Below are positions 13,501 through 25,273 of a stretch of DNA of 64,000 bases, piece by piece. A program made the position numbers and the translations under genes. This DNA is from Drosophila miranda (Eukaryota; Arthropoda; Insecta; Diptera; Drosophilidae). The stretch spans positions 6,121,249 to 6,185,248 of the forward strand of contig NW_022881603.1 of the NCBI RefSeq assembly GCF_003369915.1, read 5' to 3'. The notes under the pieces were generated by a model that was given only the letters and a program-made list of their open reading frames with translations, did no database searches and was not told the origin of the DNA. Every line of letters starts with the position of its first letter. Within the stretch, counting starts at the first letter, position 1.

Positions 13501-14388
13501 TGAATCTTAATTTTTAAATCACATATTTTTAGCGAAAAGAATATATTCTTTCTGTATGGTAAATGGACAGACTTTATCAAATGTTGCTCTGCGGAATCCT
13601 ATGCGCAATATATGAAACTGGGAACCAGAAAAAATGACGGTGGTGATTCGGGTGATTCACCTGATGGAACCCCAAAGAGAATGTTTTCTAAATTGAACAG
13701 CTTTAAGCTAAGCTCTTTTCGCAGCATGTCCATACAAGATGTAAGTTCGAGAATCCCAAAAACATACGTTTTTTTTAACATCCAAATATTTCGTAGAGCG
13801 ACAACATTCCACCTCTTGATCAAGAGACAAATGACATACCAAAGAGCGACTCTGCATATTTGCTTGATGTACCAGACTCCACCGTATTATGGAGTTGCAA
13901 GCCACGACCTTCCAACTGCAACGAGGTACAATATGATTGTATACATTTATTGGCAATCTAATATGATTTTATTTTCAACAACCTTATCTTTGCAGTACTA
14001 CCAATTTACAAACTTTGCGCTGCAGCTTAATGCTATGGATAAAAATATGAAACCACCGCTAACACTTTGCCCTACCGACTCGCGTCTGCGACCTGATATA
14101 TTATACCTCGAAGAAGGAAATTTAGATGGTGCATCTAAGGAGAAGACTCGCCTAGAAGAAAAGCAAAGACACACTCGCAAGCATCGAAAAACCACTAATG
14201 GCAATACTTGGACACCAAGGTAACAATCTTACCCATAAATTACACGATCTACAGCTAAAATATGACGAAATATTCTTATTTTTAAATGGTTTAAGCATAT
14301 AACCAACCCCCACACCAAAACCGAAGATTGGAACTATACTGAAGGATATTGGGACCGTAAATACGACATCGCCAATACAATATTTTAG
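10504..14388 (+). pseudogene. ORP1/2-type oxysterol-binding protein gene, probably damaged
   Basis: Lipid/sterol-transfer protein of the OSBP-related family (ORD domain), probably the orthologue of D. melanogaster CG3860. Exons: 10504-10538 (start MAEEDF), 10621-10827, 11176-11434, 11493-11690, 13533-13740, 13797-13925, 13996-14219, and a last exon 14286-14388. Family marks are IWAILKNCIGKDLSKITMPV, PFNPLLGETYEL, the EQVSHHPP signature with SAFHAES, CCVHNIIVG, TDSRLRPD and the C-terminal KEKTRLEEKQR. Intron 11691-13532 holds a retrotransposon. Oddities: exon 1 ends in phase 2 but exon 2 needs phase 1, and the linker found in vertebrate ORP2 between them is absent; intron 10828-11175 starts with GC instead of GT; the last exon is preceded by AA where AG is required. 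Every other exon is open. Family identity is sure; loss of function is inferred from the splice signals. Confidence 0.88.
11681..13476 (-). mobile_element. 5'-truncated non-LTR retrotransposon (LOA/I-like, with RNase H), with its target duplication
   Basis: The element proper is 11693-13464, antisense to the ORP gene. Read on -, it begins inside the reverse transcriptase (YADDVAI, then NPSKTELV and AKYLGLILD), and continues into a full RNase H domain with its four acidic residues (YTDGS, FQAEVEAI, FSDSQAA, GNDAADELAR) and a C-terminal Cys/His cluster. A frameshift near 13270 breaks the frame. RT followed by RNase H fits the LOA and I clades; Trim, Bilbo and LOA of obscura-group flies are candidates. 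The 3' end is TAACC repeats, not poly(A). Both flanks carry the 12-bp duplication GGATTCAAGGTA (11681-11692 and 13465-13476). Confidence 0.87.
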
Positions 14389-15097
14389 AAACATTTTAGA
14401 GTATACATGTGATTACGTATTATATATTGTATTTGTATAAAGTTTGTGAGGTGTATTCACTAAGCAATCGTTGGTAACTGGCTCAATGTACTACGAATTG
14501 GCCAAAGTTATAATATGTCAAACCATGGCTTTGAACAAAAAATGGAAATACCACGCAATTTCATATGAGCTTTTTGCATACAGTAAACACAATCCAATCC
14601 AGTCGCACAAGCATACATTGTTTTAAAACAGATATTAAGTTACAGCTTACTTTTCGTAGTCAAATATATCTATGTGTGTAGGTGTTAATTATCTGACAAT
14701 TCCATATGATGCAATTAAAATGTTATTCAGTTATTTGTTGCGCTATAATATGTTGGACATTTTTTACAACTACGGTACCAGTATAGTATCGTTACCGCCG
14801 CTGAATGAAATTAACAAGCAACAGGATGATTTTAACTGGGATCTCCCAAGTAAGACATTAGCTATTGGCATTTAACCTATATCTCCCCCGATCTACGAGT
14901 GACGTGTATTTGGTGGATGGTGGATTCCCCGATTCGAACATAAAGACTGTGATAGTAGCAGTAATATACATATTCGATTTATTTTGTTAATTTTAAAAGA
15001 TTCCAGGACCTTTGTTTAATTGTCTTCTTCACATATACCGCTATTTACATTGGTGACACTCATAATAATTTACACACATAATAAAACCAAAATCATA
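14389..15097. other. Convergent 3' region between ORP gene and PASK
   Basis: Mostly AT-rich. On + there is an open stretch at 14672-14875 (from MCVGVNYL to LAIGI, with FNWDLP before a possible GTAAG donor at 14849) and a second at about 14908-14988 (VYLVDGGFPDSNIK...). Together they could be exons of an unrecognised gene or a decayed duplicate. I cannot name a family, and chance open frames are equally possible. Confidence 0.25.
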
Positions 15098-18000
15098 TTA
15101 CTTCAAATTTAGGGTTCTAGGTTTTGTGTTAACGTCGTGCAAGCTAACTACGTTATAGGTAGAGACGCATGGTTCAAGTTTGTGTTTAAATATGTCGTTT
15201 TCCGATTTTGAAGAGCATATTTGTTTTCCTGTCTCAGTGTGGCTCGCAGCAGGAAGCGATAATCTCAGTTCATGATTACTGATTGAGGAATTAAATTGAA
15301 ATTGCTTCGCATAAAGTGTTTCCATCTTATTGTGCTTATCTGTGGCATGGACAGAACCAAAATTACTTGTCAATAAAATAAAAAAATTAATAGGGATTGC
15401 ATCGCTTACCTTCATTATTTTTCCATAGTTTTATGCCTGTTTTTTGTGTTGCCGTCAGCTTTGTGTCCTCGTCTGGCCCGCCTATGGAGCAGTCTTCAAT
15501 ATGGGAGAAGCTCTCCTGCGGCGAAATGGTTGACAACACTGATGTGCTGGAGTAGTAGCCCATGAAATGAGTGTCCGGTTCTTCCTCATGCGCCTTGCAC
15601 GGAACAATCCATGAAAAATTAAAGAGCGAAGAATTGACTTCTTGCGTGAGCCAGGGATCGTTTACTAGCTGCAGCATTGTGCAGCGGTATTTGGGGTCTT
15701 TGTTCAGCATGGAGGTCAAAAGACGACTCAGCTGCTCCGATACCATCTTTGGTATTTGGACTTCTGCCTTTACAGTATCTTCGACGCCGATAAATGGGTT
15801 CTCGAAAAACATTAAGACGTACAGAGTGACGCCGAGGGCCCACATTTCAAGCTCGGGACCGACATATCTATTGCCAGCCAGGACTTCGGGACTGCAGTAC
15901 TCGGTCGTTCCATAAAACGTTGAAAAGTATTTACCTTCTTCCATGAATGTCGCTGAACCGAAATCTATTAGCTTTATGTTAAAATGATGATCAATGATTA
16001 TATTCTCGTCCTTTATATCACGATGGAGTATTTTCTGCTCATGCAAATAATAGACGGCATCCGCAATTTGCCGGAAAATATAGCTTCCCAACTTCTCCTC
16101 CATTAAAGGCCGTCGTTCAATGAACGTCCATAGGTCCATTCCCGAACCGTGTTTCTCCATCACCAGCTGGTAGAATAAATCATTCTCAAAAACATCTAAC
16201 ACCGATACTATATTCTTGTGATCTAAGGTCTGCAGGAGGTGGATCTCGATAGGAACTTCCTTACCATCCCGGTTCTTAATCATAAATTGAGGGCAAAGTT
16301 TCTCCTTCAAAATAAACTTTGTTATAACCAATAGCCGATCAGTGTTCCGAAAAGCCATATTAACATAGCCGTAAGCTCCCTTGCCAATTTGCCGGATCGA
16401 AGTGTAGTGCTTGCTATAGTCCCCCGAGTACAGCTCGTCTTCGTATTTGGACATCAATGAGAGAGAATTTGGTCTGCTGGAATTCTGAGCTGCTGTTGTC
16501 TTAATTACTTGTCCCAGGGACTGCTCGATAGTGCTTGCCATGCTGTTGAATGTTGATGTGAGATTGGCATAGTTGTACTTGTCGCTCTCTAAGCGATTGG
16601 AGGGGTCTCGACACACCCAAATGCAATACACTCGGCGGGAGCAGGGCAACACATGGAGCAATACCGAATACACAACGTCTATGACAGTACCATCAGCGTG
16701 AATCGCCTCTCCCAGAAAGTTTCCATTAATCGAACTGAGTAGCCTCGTGGCTGGATTACTGCTTGAAGCATCACAAGCCTCTATAGATTGGGACTTCACC
16801 TTGTCCCAGCTCATTTCATTTAGGTGGGATAGCGACTCATCATACTCGTCAGAGGGGAACTTTTTCGAGGGATTCACTAGTGTCAAAATGTCATCTATTG
16901 TAATGTCTTCGGGTGGTCGAATATCGGAAATCATGTCGCTGTTACCCTCCTGGTTACAGCTTAAGTGGGTTCCGCCATTCAGTCCCGCGTCGTTGAGAGA
17001 ATGTTCACTTGCAGGTGGGATTGCGGACAGTTTTTTACAAGATTGAAGTGAGGACTCGTTATCAACGATAAACGGATCTGTATCGGCCTCCCAATCATTG
17101 CTGGTAATGGATGTATTCGAGACGTTTGGGCTTTTATCTTCGCGGAAATCTTTGCCGAAGTTAGGTAAAATTGAAGATATATGCATTTTTGTTATTTTTT
17201 CCTGGCCGTATCCGAACATCAACATAGAGAACGGCTGATTGCAAGTCTGAATGTTGCCTATTTCATCTACCACAATAAGCCCACTCAGATTTTGGAAAAC
17301 CCACACGGTTATGTTGAAGCACGTATTGCAAGAATGCGTTGTTGAAGAACCAATCACTTCCGGTGTAGTTATAAGCAAGCAGAGCGGAAATTTAACATTG
17401 TCTGTGGTGCGTCCTGTGGCTCTCTGCTTGCGCAGGTTCTTTGATATCTCTCTACTGTCCGGATCTGGGAGTTTTATGAAGGGTATTAGTGTTGTAATGT
17501 TCACTCCAACGACGTCTTCGGTGGAGTAATAAAGGAATATTGTCGCAGTGGCAGCGTCAGCCATTGTTATCGCACCTAAGCGGTCAATGCCTATTTGGCA
17601 AATGTGTCTCTGAACCGGCTCGGCGACAGCTATGTTCCGTCCTTCGTTGTCTATTTGTCGAATCCAGAGCGAGACCAATATCTTAGTGCTCTGTTTTGTC
17701 TTCATTTCTATCACTTTGCCACTGAGCAGGAGAACTCTTCCCTCATCGACATCAATCTGCATTTCCGCCAATGACGAAATGTGACTTTCCGTTTTACAAT
17801 TTAGTAAATCAAAAAAACTTTTGTTCCGTAACTCCTGCGACGTATATCCCAACAAGTGGCATGCTTTGTTGTTCACAATTAAGATCTGTCCGTTATTTGA
17901 GTCTATAGTAAATATCGCCTTATTCGGGTTTATCCCCTTCGACGAATGTAAGTTGGGAGGCGGCATATTAAAGGCGTTTGGATCCATCATATTTAAAATA

Positions 18001-18323
18001 CTCGATGTGTCTTGATAGGAGCGGGAACAACTGCTTTCGCCTGAAATACATATAATTTGCCACTAATTAAAAGAAATCCGCATTTTTTGCAAATAATATA
18101 TCATTCAGCTACTATTTGCTGTTACTTGATTAATTTTGTTGTCAAAAAACTGATTGACATTCCATTGAAGAATATATAGTAAACGCTTTTAACCTTTTTT
18201 TATATGTTTAATTCTTAATGGCAAAATCAAAACAAATCCATAGCTGCACCAGGGTCAATATATGGACTGGGTTTATGGGGGCATACCATTAGTAGGTTCC
18301 ACCATGCCGCATTGATCCGCCAT
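15098..18323 (-). CDS. PASK: PAS-domain serine/threonine kinase
   Basis: Nutrient-responsive kinase that regulates glycogen and lipid metabolism in other animals and yeast. Three exons on -: 18287-18323 (ATG at 18323, MADQCGMVEPTNG), 15410-18040 and 15098-15339, joined in phase with canonical GT-AG sites, giving about 969 residues. A PAS-like region lies at about residues 40-150 (FTIDSNNGQILIVNNKACHL) and a second PAS-like stretch (IVVDEIGNIQTCNQ) at about 265-300. The kinase domain runs from about 560 to 810: GKGAYG loop, HRDIKDEN catalytic loop, LIDFGSA, YGTTEYCSPEV activation segment. All catalytic residues are present and no stop or frameshift was found. It is transcribed divergently from Phm, and an ISY-like element sits 71 bases upstream of the start codon. 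Confidence 0.93.
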
Positions 18324-18393
18324 TTATAGTTAAAATATTTTCCAGCTCAGCTTGTGCAATCTTATAATTTGAAGCAGCCTACAATAATATCAA

Positions 18394-19533
18394 ACGAGGT
18401 GGAACGTTGTGACTCTACAGTCACACTCTACAGTTATACCCGATACTAAGTCAGTATGGCTCTCCTCCGGCAGACGCCGCTAATATTAAACGACACGACA
18501 AAGAGTGCGTGCGAGAGAGACAGAAAATCAGTCTGAGCGTGCCGTCGGGCGCTGCGTAGCCACTGCAAATTGATTTGTTCCTTTTGGCTACAAAAATGAT
18601 CCGATCTGATCCAGATTCAGCAATCTGATAGATATGGTAATTATCTATGATTCTGCGTTTTTAATTTTCTCGAATGTGCAATTGTGTGGATGCAACAGAT
18701 TTTCGTCCTTTGTGGGGGCGGAAGGGGGTGGGGCGAAATTCTGAGATATACGTTTTATAGTGAGATCTAACAGAAGTGCGGATACCAAATTTGGTTACTC
18801 TAGCCTTAATAGTCTCTGAGATTTGTGGATGCCCCAGATTTTCGTCCTTTGCGTGGGCGGAAGGGGGTGTGGCGAAATTTTGACACAAAACGGTCAAGGT
18901 CCGATATCACAGGAGTGTGGATACCAAATTTGGTTGCTCTGGCTCTTATAGGTTCTGAGATCCTTGAACTCATATTTTGCAATTGGCAAAACCGACCATG
19001 AAACCTGTGTGTTAGAGAGAGACAGAGCGAGAAAGAATGAAATTTTTTTCTTCATTCTGGCTATAATAATTATACGATCTGGTTCAGATTTTGTACTCTA
19101 GAAGATATAGTCATCTTCTACGATTCTGAGTTTTTAGTTTTATACTATCTTTAAAAATGTAGATGCCACAGATTTTCGTCCTTTGTGGGGGCGGAAGTAG
19201 GCGGGGCGAAGTTTTGAAATATTTTTGAAGCAGTGACATATCACAGAAATCTGGATCCAAAATATCGTTGCTCTAGCTCTTATAGTCTTTGAGCACTAGG
19301 CGCTGAAGGGGACGGACGGACGGACGGACGGACGGACGGACAGACGGACGGACGGACGGACGGACGGACGGACAGACGGACATACAGACAGGGCTCAATC
19401 GACTCGGCTATTGATGCTGATCAAGAATATATATACTTTATGGGGTCGGAAACGATTCCTTCTGGACGTTACACACATCCACTTTTACCACAAATCTAAT
19501 ATACTCATATACTCATTTTGAGTATCGGGTATA
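18394..19533 (+). mobile_element. Solitary ISY-like Helitron/DINE-1 element in PASK-Phm promoter region
   Basis: 1140 bases from the ACGAGGTGGAACGTTGTG terminus to the ATCGGGTATA terminus. It has three copies of the TTTTCGTCCTTTG-GGGGCGGAAG module and a long GACG/GACA tract (19310-19386), followed by the mini-me-type core TCGGAAACGATTCC. No coding capacity. The hairpin near its left end (GAGTTGCTGCGG/CCGCAACTC in other copies) is disrupted here. Confidence 0.9.
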
Positions 19534-19985
19534 AAAATAAGACACTCAAAACATGGGAACGGAACCGTGTTTATCACAAAAATCAATTGGTTGGCGCATG
19601 CGAACAATCATTTTCATAATGTTACTGCCATTCAAATTGGATACGGTCTCACTTGCACATTTTTTAATGACATTTTATTTCTGTTAAGAATATTACGCAT
19701 GAAATAACGGGAAAATTACGCTGTGGCATTTTTAAAAATAAATCATATGTTCAGGGCGGTTTGTGGATATTTCCATCACTGTTATCGATATGTGGGTTTT
19801 AAACATCGATAACAACTTTCACATATACTAAGCTGGGCCTACGTGTGCAAAATGTATCTCACAAATACACAGAACTAAAACCTAGGCAAACGAAACGAGC
19901 AGAACAGTTCTTCTACGTAGATTCTTTGTTTTAATTTCCTTAATTAATATTAAAATAGAATATAGACACATAAAAGGACGCAAAA
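19534..19985. promoter_or_regulatory. Phm upstream region
   Basis: Single-copy DNA between the ISY-like insertion and the Phm start. It presumably holds the Phm promoter and 5' UTR and part of the shared PASK-Phm control region. Two TATCGATA-like palindromic sites near 19784 and 19806 (TTATCGATA and ATCGATAAC) resemble DREF/DRE-type promoter motifs. No other element is recognisable. Confidence 0.45.
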
Positions 19986-22900
19986 ATGGCTCGAAAGATT
20001 GGAATCTCAATGCCCTGTTGCTACGTTTTGCTAGTCAATTTAATAAGTGTGTACAGCCTGGTGGACCAGGTGATGTACCGAAGGAATAGTTATGAATCCG
20101 CAACAGGCTCCACAGGATCTTTCCCCTTCCTGATGCCCTTGGTTTCACCGAAAACTGTGAGTAGTACAGCGGAAATTATTTTTTTTTCAAGTGCCATATG
20201 GTTTGTGCCAAATACCAGTTTTCACAAAAGTTTGATTACATGTGCCTGTATGTATGTATAACAATCTACAGATGCTCCGCAAAAAATCCAATAGCAATAA
20301 TATTATGTACAAATGAATAAGTTATGCAGAGACACTGTTCCATATGGTTGGTTACTCTTTTATTTCTGTGTAGATACACACAAATAGACTTTGCCATATG
20401 GGATGCATTGAAACCTGTAGATTGCGATTTGCCCTAGGACACGGCCTGCAAGTTGCGCGGTGCTCTGTAGATAGATACATAAATACATATGTACATACAA
20501 AAAAATATATGCGTGGGGGAAATACGTTTAATAATATACACTTTGCACTTGCAAGCACCCTCGAGTATGCATATTGTTTCAAAATAACTAATCTAAAATT
20601 ATTTTTGTTTGTTTTTTTCTGTACGACTAATTACTAACATATAGCCGGATTTGTACTTGTGCACTCCAATAAAAGTCGATCCAACTACCACATACTATAT
20701 TGGTACGTCAAAAAGTCATAGAAGCTTTCCATTAAACATTTTGAAATTTCATTATTTTTCTAAAGTTGGATTTAATCCGAATGCAACCATGAACACGGCT
20801 CATCACATGCTCCTGTACGGGTGTGGCGAGCCAGGAACAACCAAAAGCACTTGGTGAGTTTTTATACCCGATACTCAAAATGAGTATTGGGGTATATTAG
20901 ATTTGTGGTAAAAGTGGATGTGTGTAACGTCCAGAAGGAATCGTTTCCGACCCCATAACGTATATATATTCTTGATCAGCATCAATAGCCGAGTCGATTG
21001 AGCCCTGTCTGTCTGTCCGTCCGTCCGTCCGTCCGTCCGTCTGTCCGTCCCTATTAGCGCCTAGTGCTCAAAGACTATAAGAGCTAGAGCAACGATGTTT
21101 TGGATCCAGACTTCTGTGATGTCACTGCTACAAAAATTTCAAAACTTCGCCCCGCCCACTTCCGCCCCCACAAAGGACGAAAATCTGTGGCATCCACAAT
21201 TTTAAAGATATAAGAAAACCAAAAACGCAGAATCGTAGAGAATGACCATATCTTTTAGACTGCAGAATTTGAATAAGATCGTATTATTATTATAGCCAGC
21301 ATCAAGAAAACAATTTCATTTTTTCTCGCCCTGTCTCTCTCTAACACACACGTAGCATAGCCGGCTTTGCTTAGAGTAAAACATTAGCGCCTAGATCTCA
21401 GAGACTATAAAAGCTAGAGCAACCAAATTTGGTATCCACACTCCTAATATATCGGACCGAGACGAGTTTGTTTCAAAATTTCGCCACACCCCCTTCCGCC
21501 CCGCAAAGGATGAAAATCTGGGGATATTCACAAATCTCAGAGACTATTAAGGCTAGAGTAACCAAATTTGGTATCCGGTTAGATCTCACTTTAAAACGTA
21601 TATCTCAAAATTTCGCCCCACCCCCTTCCGCCCCCACAAAGGACGAAAATCTGTTGCATCCACAATATTGCAGATTCAAGAAAACTAAAAACGCAGAATC
21701 ATAGATAATGACCATATCTATCAGATTGCTGCATCTGGATCAGATCAGATAATTTTTATAGCCAAAAGGAACAAATCAATTTGCAGTGGCTACGCAGCGC
21801 CCGACGTCACGCTCAGACTGATTTTCTGTCTCTCTCGCACGCAATCTTTGTCGTGTCGTTTAATATTAGCAGCGTCTGCCGGAGGAGAGCCATACTGACT
21901 TAGTATCGGGTATAACTGTAGCGTTGCGGTGTCCGCAGCAACTCACAACGTTCCCCCTCGTTTTTCAATAAACTTGTACAACCAATAACATAACGTATAT
22001 ATTTTCTCTGAAACAGGAACTGCGGAGAAATGGCACAAGCAACGGCTGAGGAAAAGGCCAGCCCCTGCGGACCTCGTTCTCACTCTCAGGTAAATGTGAA
22101 AATCCTTCGATTGGGAACCTGTAGTCTGATAGAAGCTAACAAAATCCTTTTTAACAGTTTAAATTTGAGAAAAATTTAATTTGTAATTTGATTTCGGGTG
22201 GGTTCTCTACTGCACTTTAGGCAGAACGGGTTTCCGTTCTCGATATTGAAGTTATCAGTGGCAATACGCTCTCCGCAGTTAAAGCACTCGAAGCAACGAG
22301 GGTGCCATTTCGTGTTCAAGGCGACTATGGCTTTCTTGTCGATGGGCTTTCCACAGCCGGCGCAACGGGACGAAAAGGCTTCCCGGAAGTCATCCTTACA
22401 GAACAGATACCCGTTGACTTCGAAGAACGTCGAAGTCAACAGGTTTTGACAGCACCCGACGCACTTGAAACACTCTTCGTGCCACTTGCGTCCAACCGCA
22501 GCAATGGCACGCTCCAGAATAAGAGAGCCGCAGGCATAGCACCTGGGGGCATGCTTTTCCAGAAAGCACTCGCTGCAAACCAGCTCGTTTTTCAGAAGCT
22601 TAAACTCCGACATTCCTATGGGCTTCTCACACTCTGTACATGTGAAGTGCTCCGGATGGTACGACATGCCAGAGCTGCATATTGCCTGGTCGTCGATTTC
22701 TTTATCGCACTTGCAGCAGATCGTAGGGGCCATATTTCAAATACCTATGGGGTAGCCTCTAAACTACATATAACATATATAACAATATATGTATGTATAG
22801 CTAAGTTCTTGGTGAAAAACTTACAGATTCAAAATTTGCAATGTCCAAAGGGGATTTTAGAATCAAAACAATACTAATTCCTTACTATAAAAATACGTAA

Positions 22901-24126
22901 ATAAAACTAAATATAACTCATTCTGATAGATACTACTACGATAGTGATTCCATTACATTTTTAATACGTAAATGGTTTACTGTGTTCAAGGCAAAAGCTG
23001 TAATGTAACCAGTCCTTGACTTTAACCTCGTAAGCAAATGCCTACATATGTACATACATATGTACATACATATGCAGACATTTTGTTCTGGTTAACTGAT
23101 TACACTGTGCGGAGTAGCTATATGTAGATTCGAGGTTGCTCGTGGCTTACTATTAATTGTGCACATTTCTAAAGTGCCTACCAAATTAATGTGTGTATGG
23201 TATATATTTGCTCTCAACTTAGATCCTATATGCATGGGCGAGAGATGCCCAAAAGGTAAGTTTGCCTGCGGGTGTTGGCTTTAAGGTTGGCAAGGACTCG
23301 CCAACCAAGTATTTGGTACTGCAAGTGCACTACGCTCACGTTGACAGATTCAAGGGTGAGTAAACAACAAGTTTTCTCAGTGGGAGGGTGGTACTCATAC
23401 GAGTAAAACGAGTTTTTGTTTTGGTTTCCAGATGGTTCCACCGATGACTCTGGCGTGTTCCTAGACTACACAGAAAAGCCGTAAGTCTGCTCTTCCGTTT
23501 TAAGCGATTGCATTAGGGTCTTACACACTTTCTCAACAGCCTTCAAAAGTTAGCTGGCACACTATTATTGGGCACAGACGGAATGATTCCCGCAATGAAA
23601 ACAGAGCACATGGAATCAGCTTGCGAAATAACTGAGAATAAAGTACTATTTCCATTTGCCTATCGTGTGCACACTCATGAAATGGGAAAGGTTGTGGCTG
23701 GATATAGAGTGCGATCGAATAGCGAGGGAATTCAAGAATGGTTTCAACTTGGAAAGCGGGATCCGCTTACGCCTCAGATGTTTTACAATGTCACGAACAC
23801 CGAACCCATTTTGAGCGGCGATCAGCTCGCCATGAGGTGTACCATCAAAAATACCCGTCATCGGATAACTAAAATTGGGTATGTAAATCATATCTATCAT
23901 GCACGCACTCGTGTACCGTTTCTACCGCCAGGAACTACATTTTCATGTCCTTTGCAGCCCCACCAACGAAGATGAAATGTGCAATTTTTACCTTATGTAT
24001 TATGTGGACCATGGGGAGACTCTGGACATGAAATATTGCTTCAGCCAAGGTCCCCCCTACTATTACTGGTCCAATCCAGACACCGGCCTACACAATATCC
24101 CACATATCGAAGCGAGCACCTTGTAA
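19986..24126 (+). CDS. Phm: Peptidylglycine alpha-hydroxylating monooxygenase
   Basis: Copper- and ascorbate-dependent enzyme that hydroxylates C-terminal glycine of neuropeptides in secretory granules, the first step of alpha-amidation. Exons 19986-20156, 20645-20702, 20766-20853, 22017-22089, 23223-23355, 23432-23480, 23540-23878 and 23958-24126 join in phase into 359 codons ending with a stop. An N-terminal signal peptide is clear (MARKIGISMPCCYVLLVNLI). Copper ligands are in place: His-His about 89-90 (NTAHHMLLYG), VHYAH about 166-169, HTH about 235-237 (YRVHTHEMG) and Met about 311 (NEDEMCNF). Conserved cysteines (YGCGEP, SPCGP) are present. As usual in insects, the lyase is not fused. 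No lesion found, although ISY-like elements lie in intron 3 and just after the stop codon. Confidence 0.96.
20864..21961 (-). mobile_element. ISY-like Helitron element in Phm intron 3
   Basis: Reverse-oriented copy of about 1098 bases from ATACCCGATACTC to CCCCCTCGT, flanked by T-rich DNA on both sides. It begins 10 bases after the splice donor (GT at 20854) and fills most of the intron up to the exon at 22017. A shortened CCGT/CTGT tract lies at 21008-21050. No coding capacity. The flanking exons are unaffected. Confidence 0.92.
22176..22733 (-). CDS. Three-LIM-domain protein nested in Phm intron
   Basis: A 185-residue, single-exon frame antisense inside the Phm intron 22090-23222. It contains three LIM domains: residues about 6-60 (CCKCDKEI, WHPxHF-type FTCTEC, CSECF), about 64-120 (CYACGSLI, KWHEECFKC, FCKDDF) and about 123-178 (CAGCGKPI, KWHPRCFECFNC, FCLKC). 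The zinc-binding Cys/His set looks complete in all three. LIM-only proteins act as protein-interaction adaptors, often at muscle attachment sites or in the nucleus; no specific role is shown by the sequence. It probably corresponds to one of the small LIM genes (CG30178/CG30179) near Phm in D. melanogaster, which is from memory. The start is the first ATG of the frame; a 5' UTR intron cannot be excluded. Confidence 0.88.
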   Translation of the reverse strand: MAPTICCKCDKEIDDQAICSSGMSYHPEHFTCTECEKPIGMSEFKLLKNELVCSECFLEKHAPRCYACGSLILERAIAAVGRKWHEECFKCVGCCQNLLTSTFFEVNGYLFCKDDFREAFSSRCAGCGKPIDKKAIVALNTKWHPRCFECFNCGERIATDNFNIENGNPFCLKCSREPTRNQITN

Positions 24127-24183
24127 TTTGGATAAACTCTCATGCTGTGGAATGTGCAAAATTGAAATTAAAGTATACTAATT

Positions 24184-25273
24184 ATACCCGAAACTCAAAA
24201 TGAGTATTGGGGTATATTAGATTTGTGGTAAAAGTGGATGTGTGTAACGTCCAGAAGGAATCGTTTCCGACCCCATAAAGTATATATATTCTTGACCAGC
24301 ATCAATAGCCGAGTCGATTGAGCCCTGTCTGTCTGTCCGTCTGTCCGTCCCCTTCAGCGCCTAGTGCTCAAAGACTATAAGAGCTAGAGCAACGATGTTT
24401 TGGATCCAGACTTCTGTGATATGTCACTGCTACAAAAATATTTCAAAACTTCGCCCCGCCCACTTCCGCCCCCACAAAGGACGAAAATCTGTGGCATCCA
24501 CAATTTTAAAGATATGAGAAAACCAAAAACGTAGAGTTGTAGAGAATGACCATATCTTTAAGACTGCGGAATCTGAATTGGATCGTATTATTATTATAGC
24601 CAGTATCAAGAAAACAATTTCATTTTTTCTCGCCCTGTCTCTCTCTAACACACACGTAGCATAGGCGGCTTTGCTTAGAGTAAAACATTAGCGCCTAGAT
24701 CTCAGAGACTACAAAAGCTAGAGCAACGAAATTTGGTATCCACACTCCTAATATATCGGACCGAGACAAGTTTGTTTCAAAATTTCGCCACACCCCCTTC
24801 CGCCCCCGCAAAGGATGAAAATCTGGGGATATTCAAAAATCTCAGAGACTATTAAGGCTAGAGTAACCAAATTTGGTATCCGCACTCCTGTTAGATCTTA
24901 CTATAAAACCTGTATCTCAAAATTTCGCCCCACCCCCTTCCGCCCACACAAAGGACGAAAATCTGTTGCATCCACAATATTGCACATTCGAGAAAACTAA
25001 AAACGCAGAATCATAGATAATGACCATATCTATCAGATTGCTGAATCTGGATCAGATCAGATAATTTTTATAGCCAATAGGAACAAATCAATTTGCAGTG
25101 GCTACGCAGCGCCCGACGTCAGGCTCAGACTGATTTTCTGTCTCTCTCGCACGCACTCTTTGTCGTGTCGTTTAATATTAGCGGCGTCTGACGGAGGAGA
25201 GCCATACTGACTTAGTATCGGGTATAACCGTAGAGTTGCGGTGTCCGCAGCAACTCACAACGTTCCCCCTCGT
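24184..25273 (-). mobile_element. ISY-like Helitron element in Phm 3' flank
   Basis: Reverse-oriented copy of about 1090 bases, from ATACCCGAAACTC to CCCCCTCGT, starting 57 bases after the Phm stop codon. It has a very short CTGT/CCGT tract (24326-24350). It probably interrupts the native 3' UTR. Confidence 0.92.

Noticed and set aside
19310..19386. GACG/GACA tract as an independent microsatellite locus
   Set aside because: It is the internal microsatellite found at the same place in every copy of the Helitron-like element.
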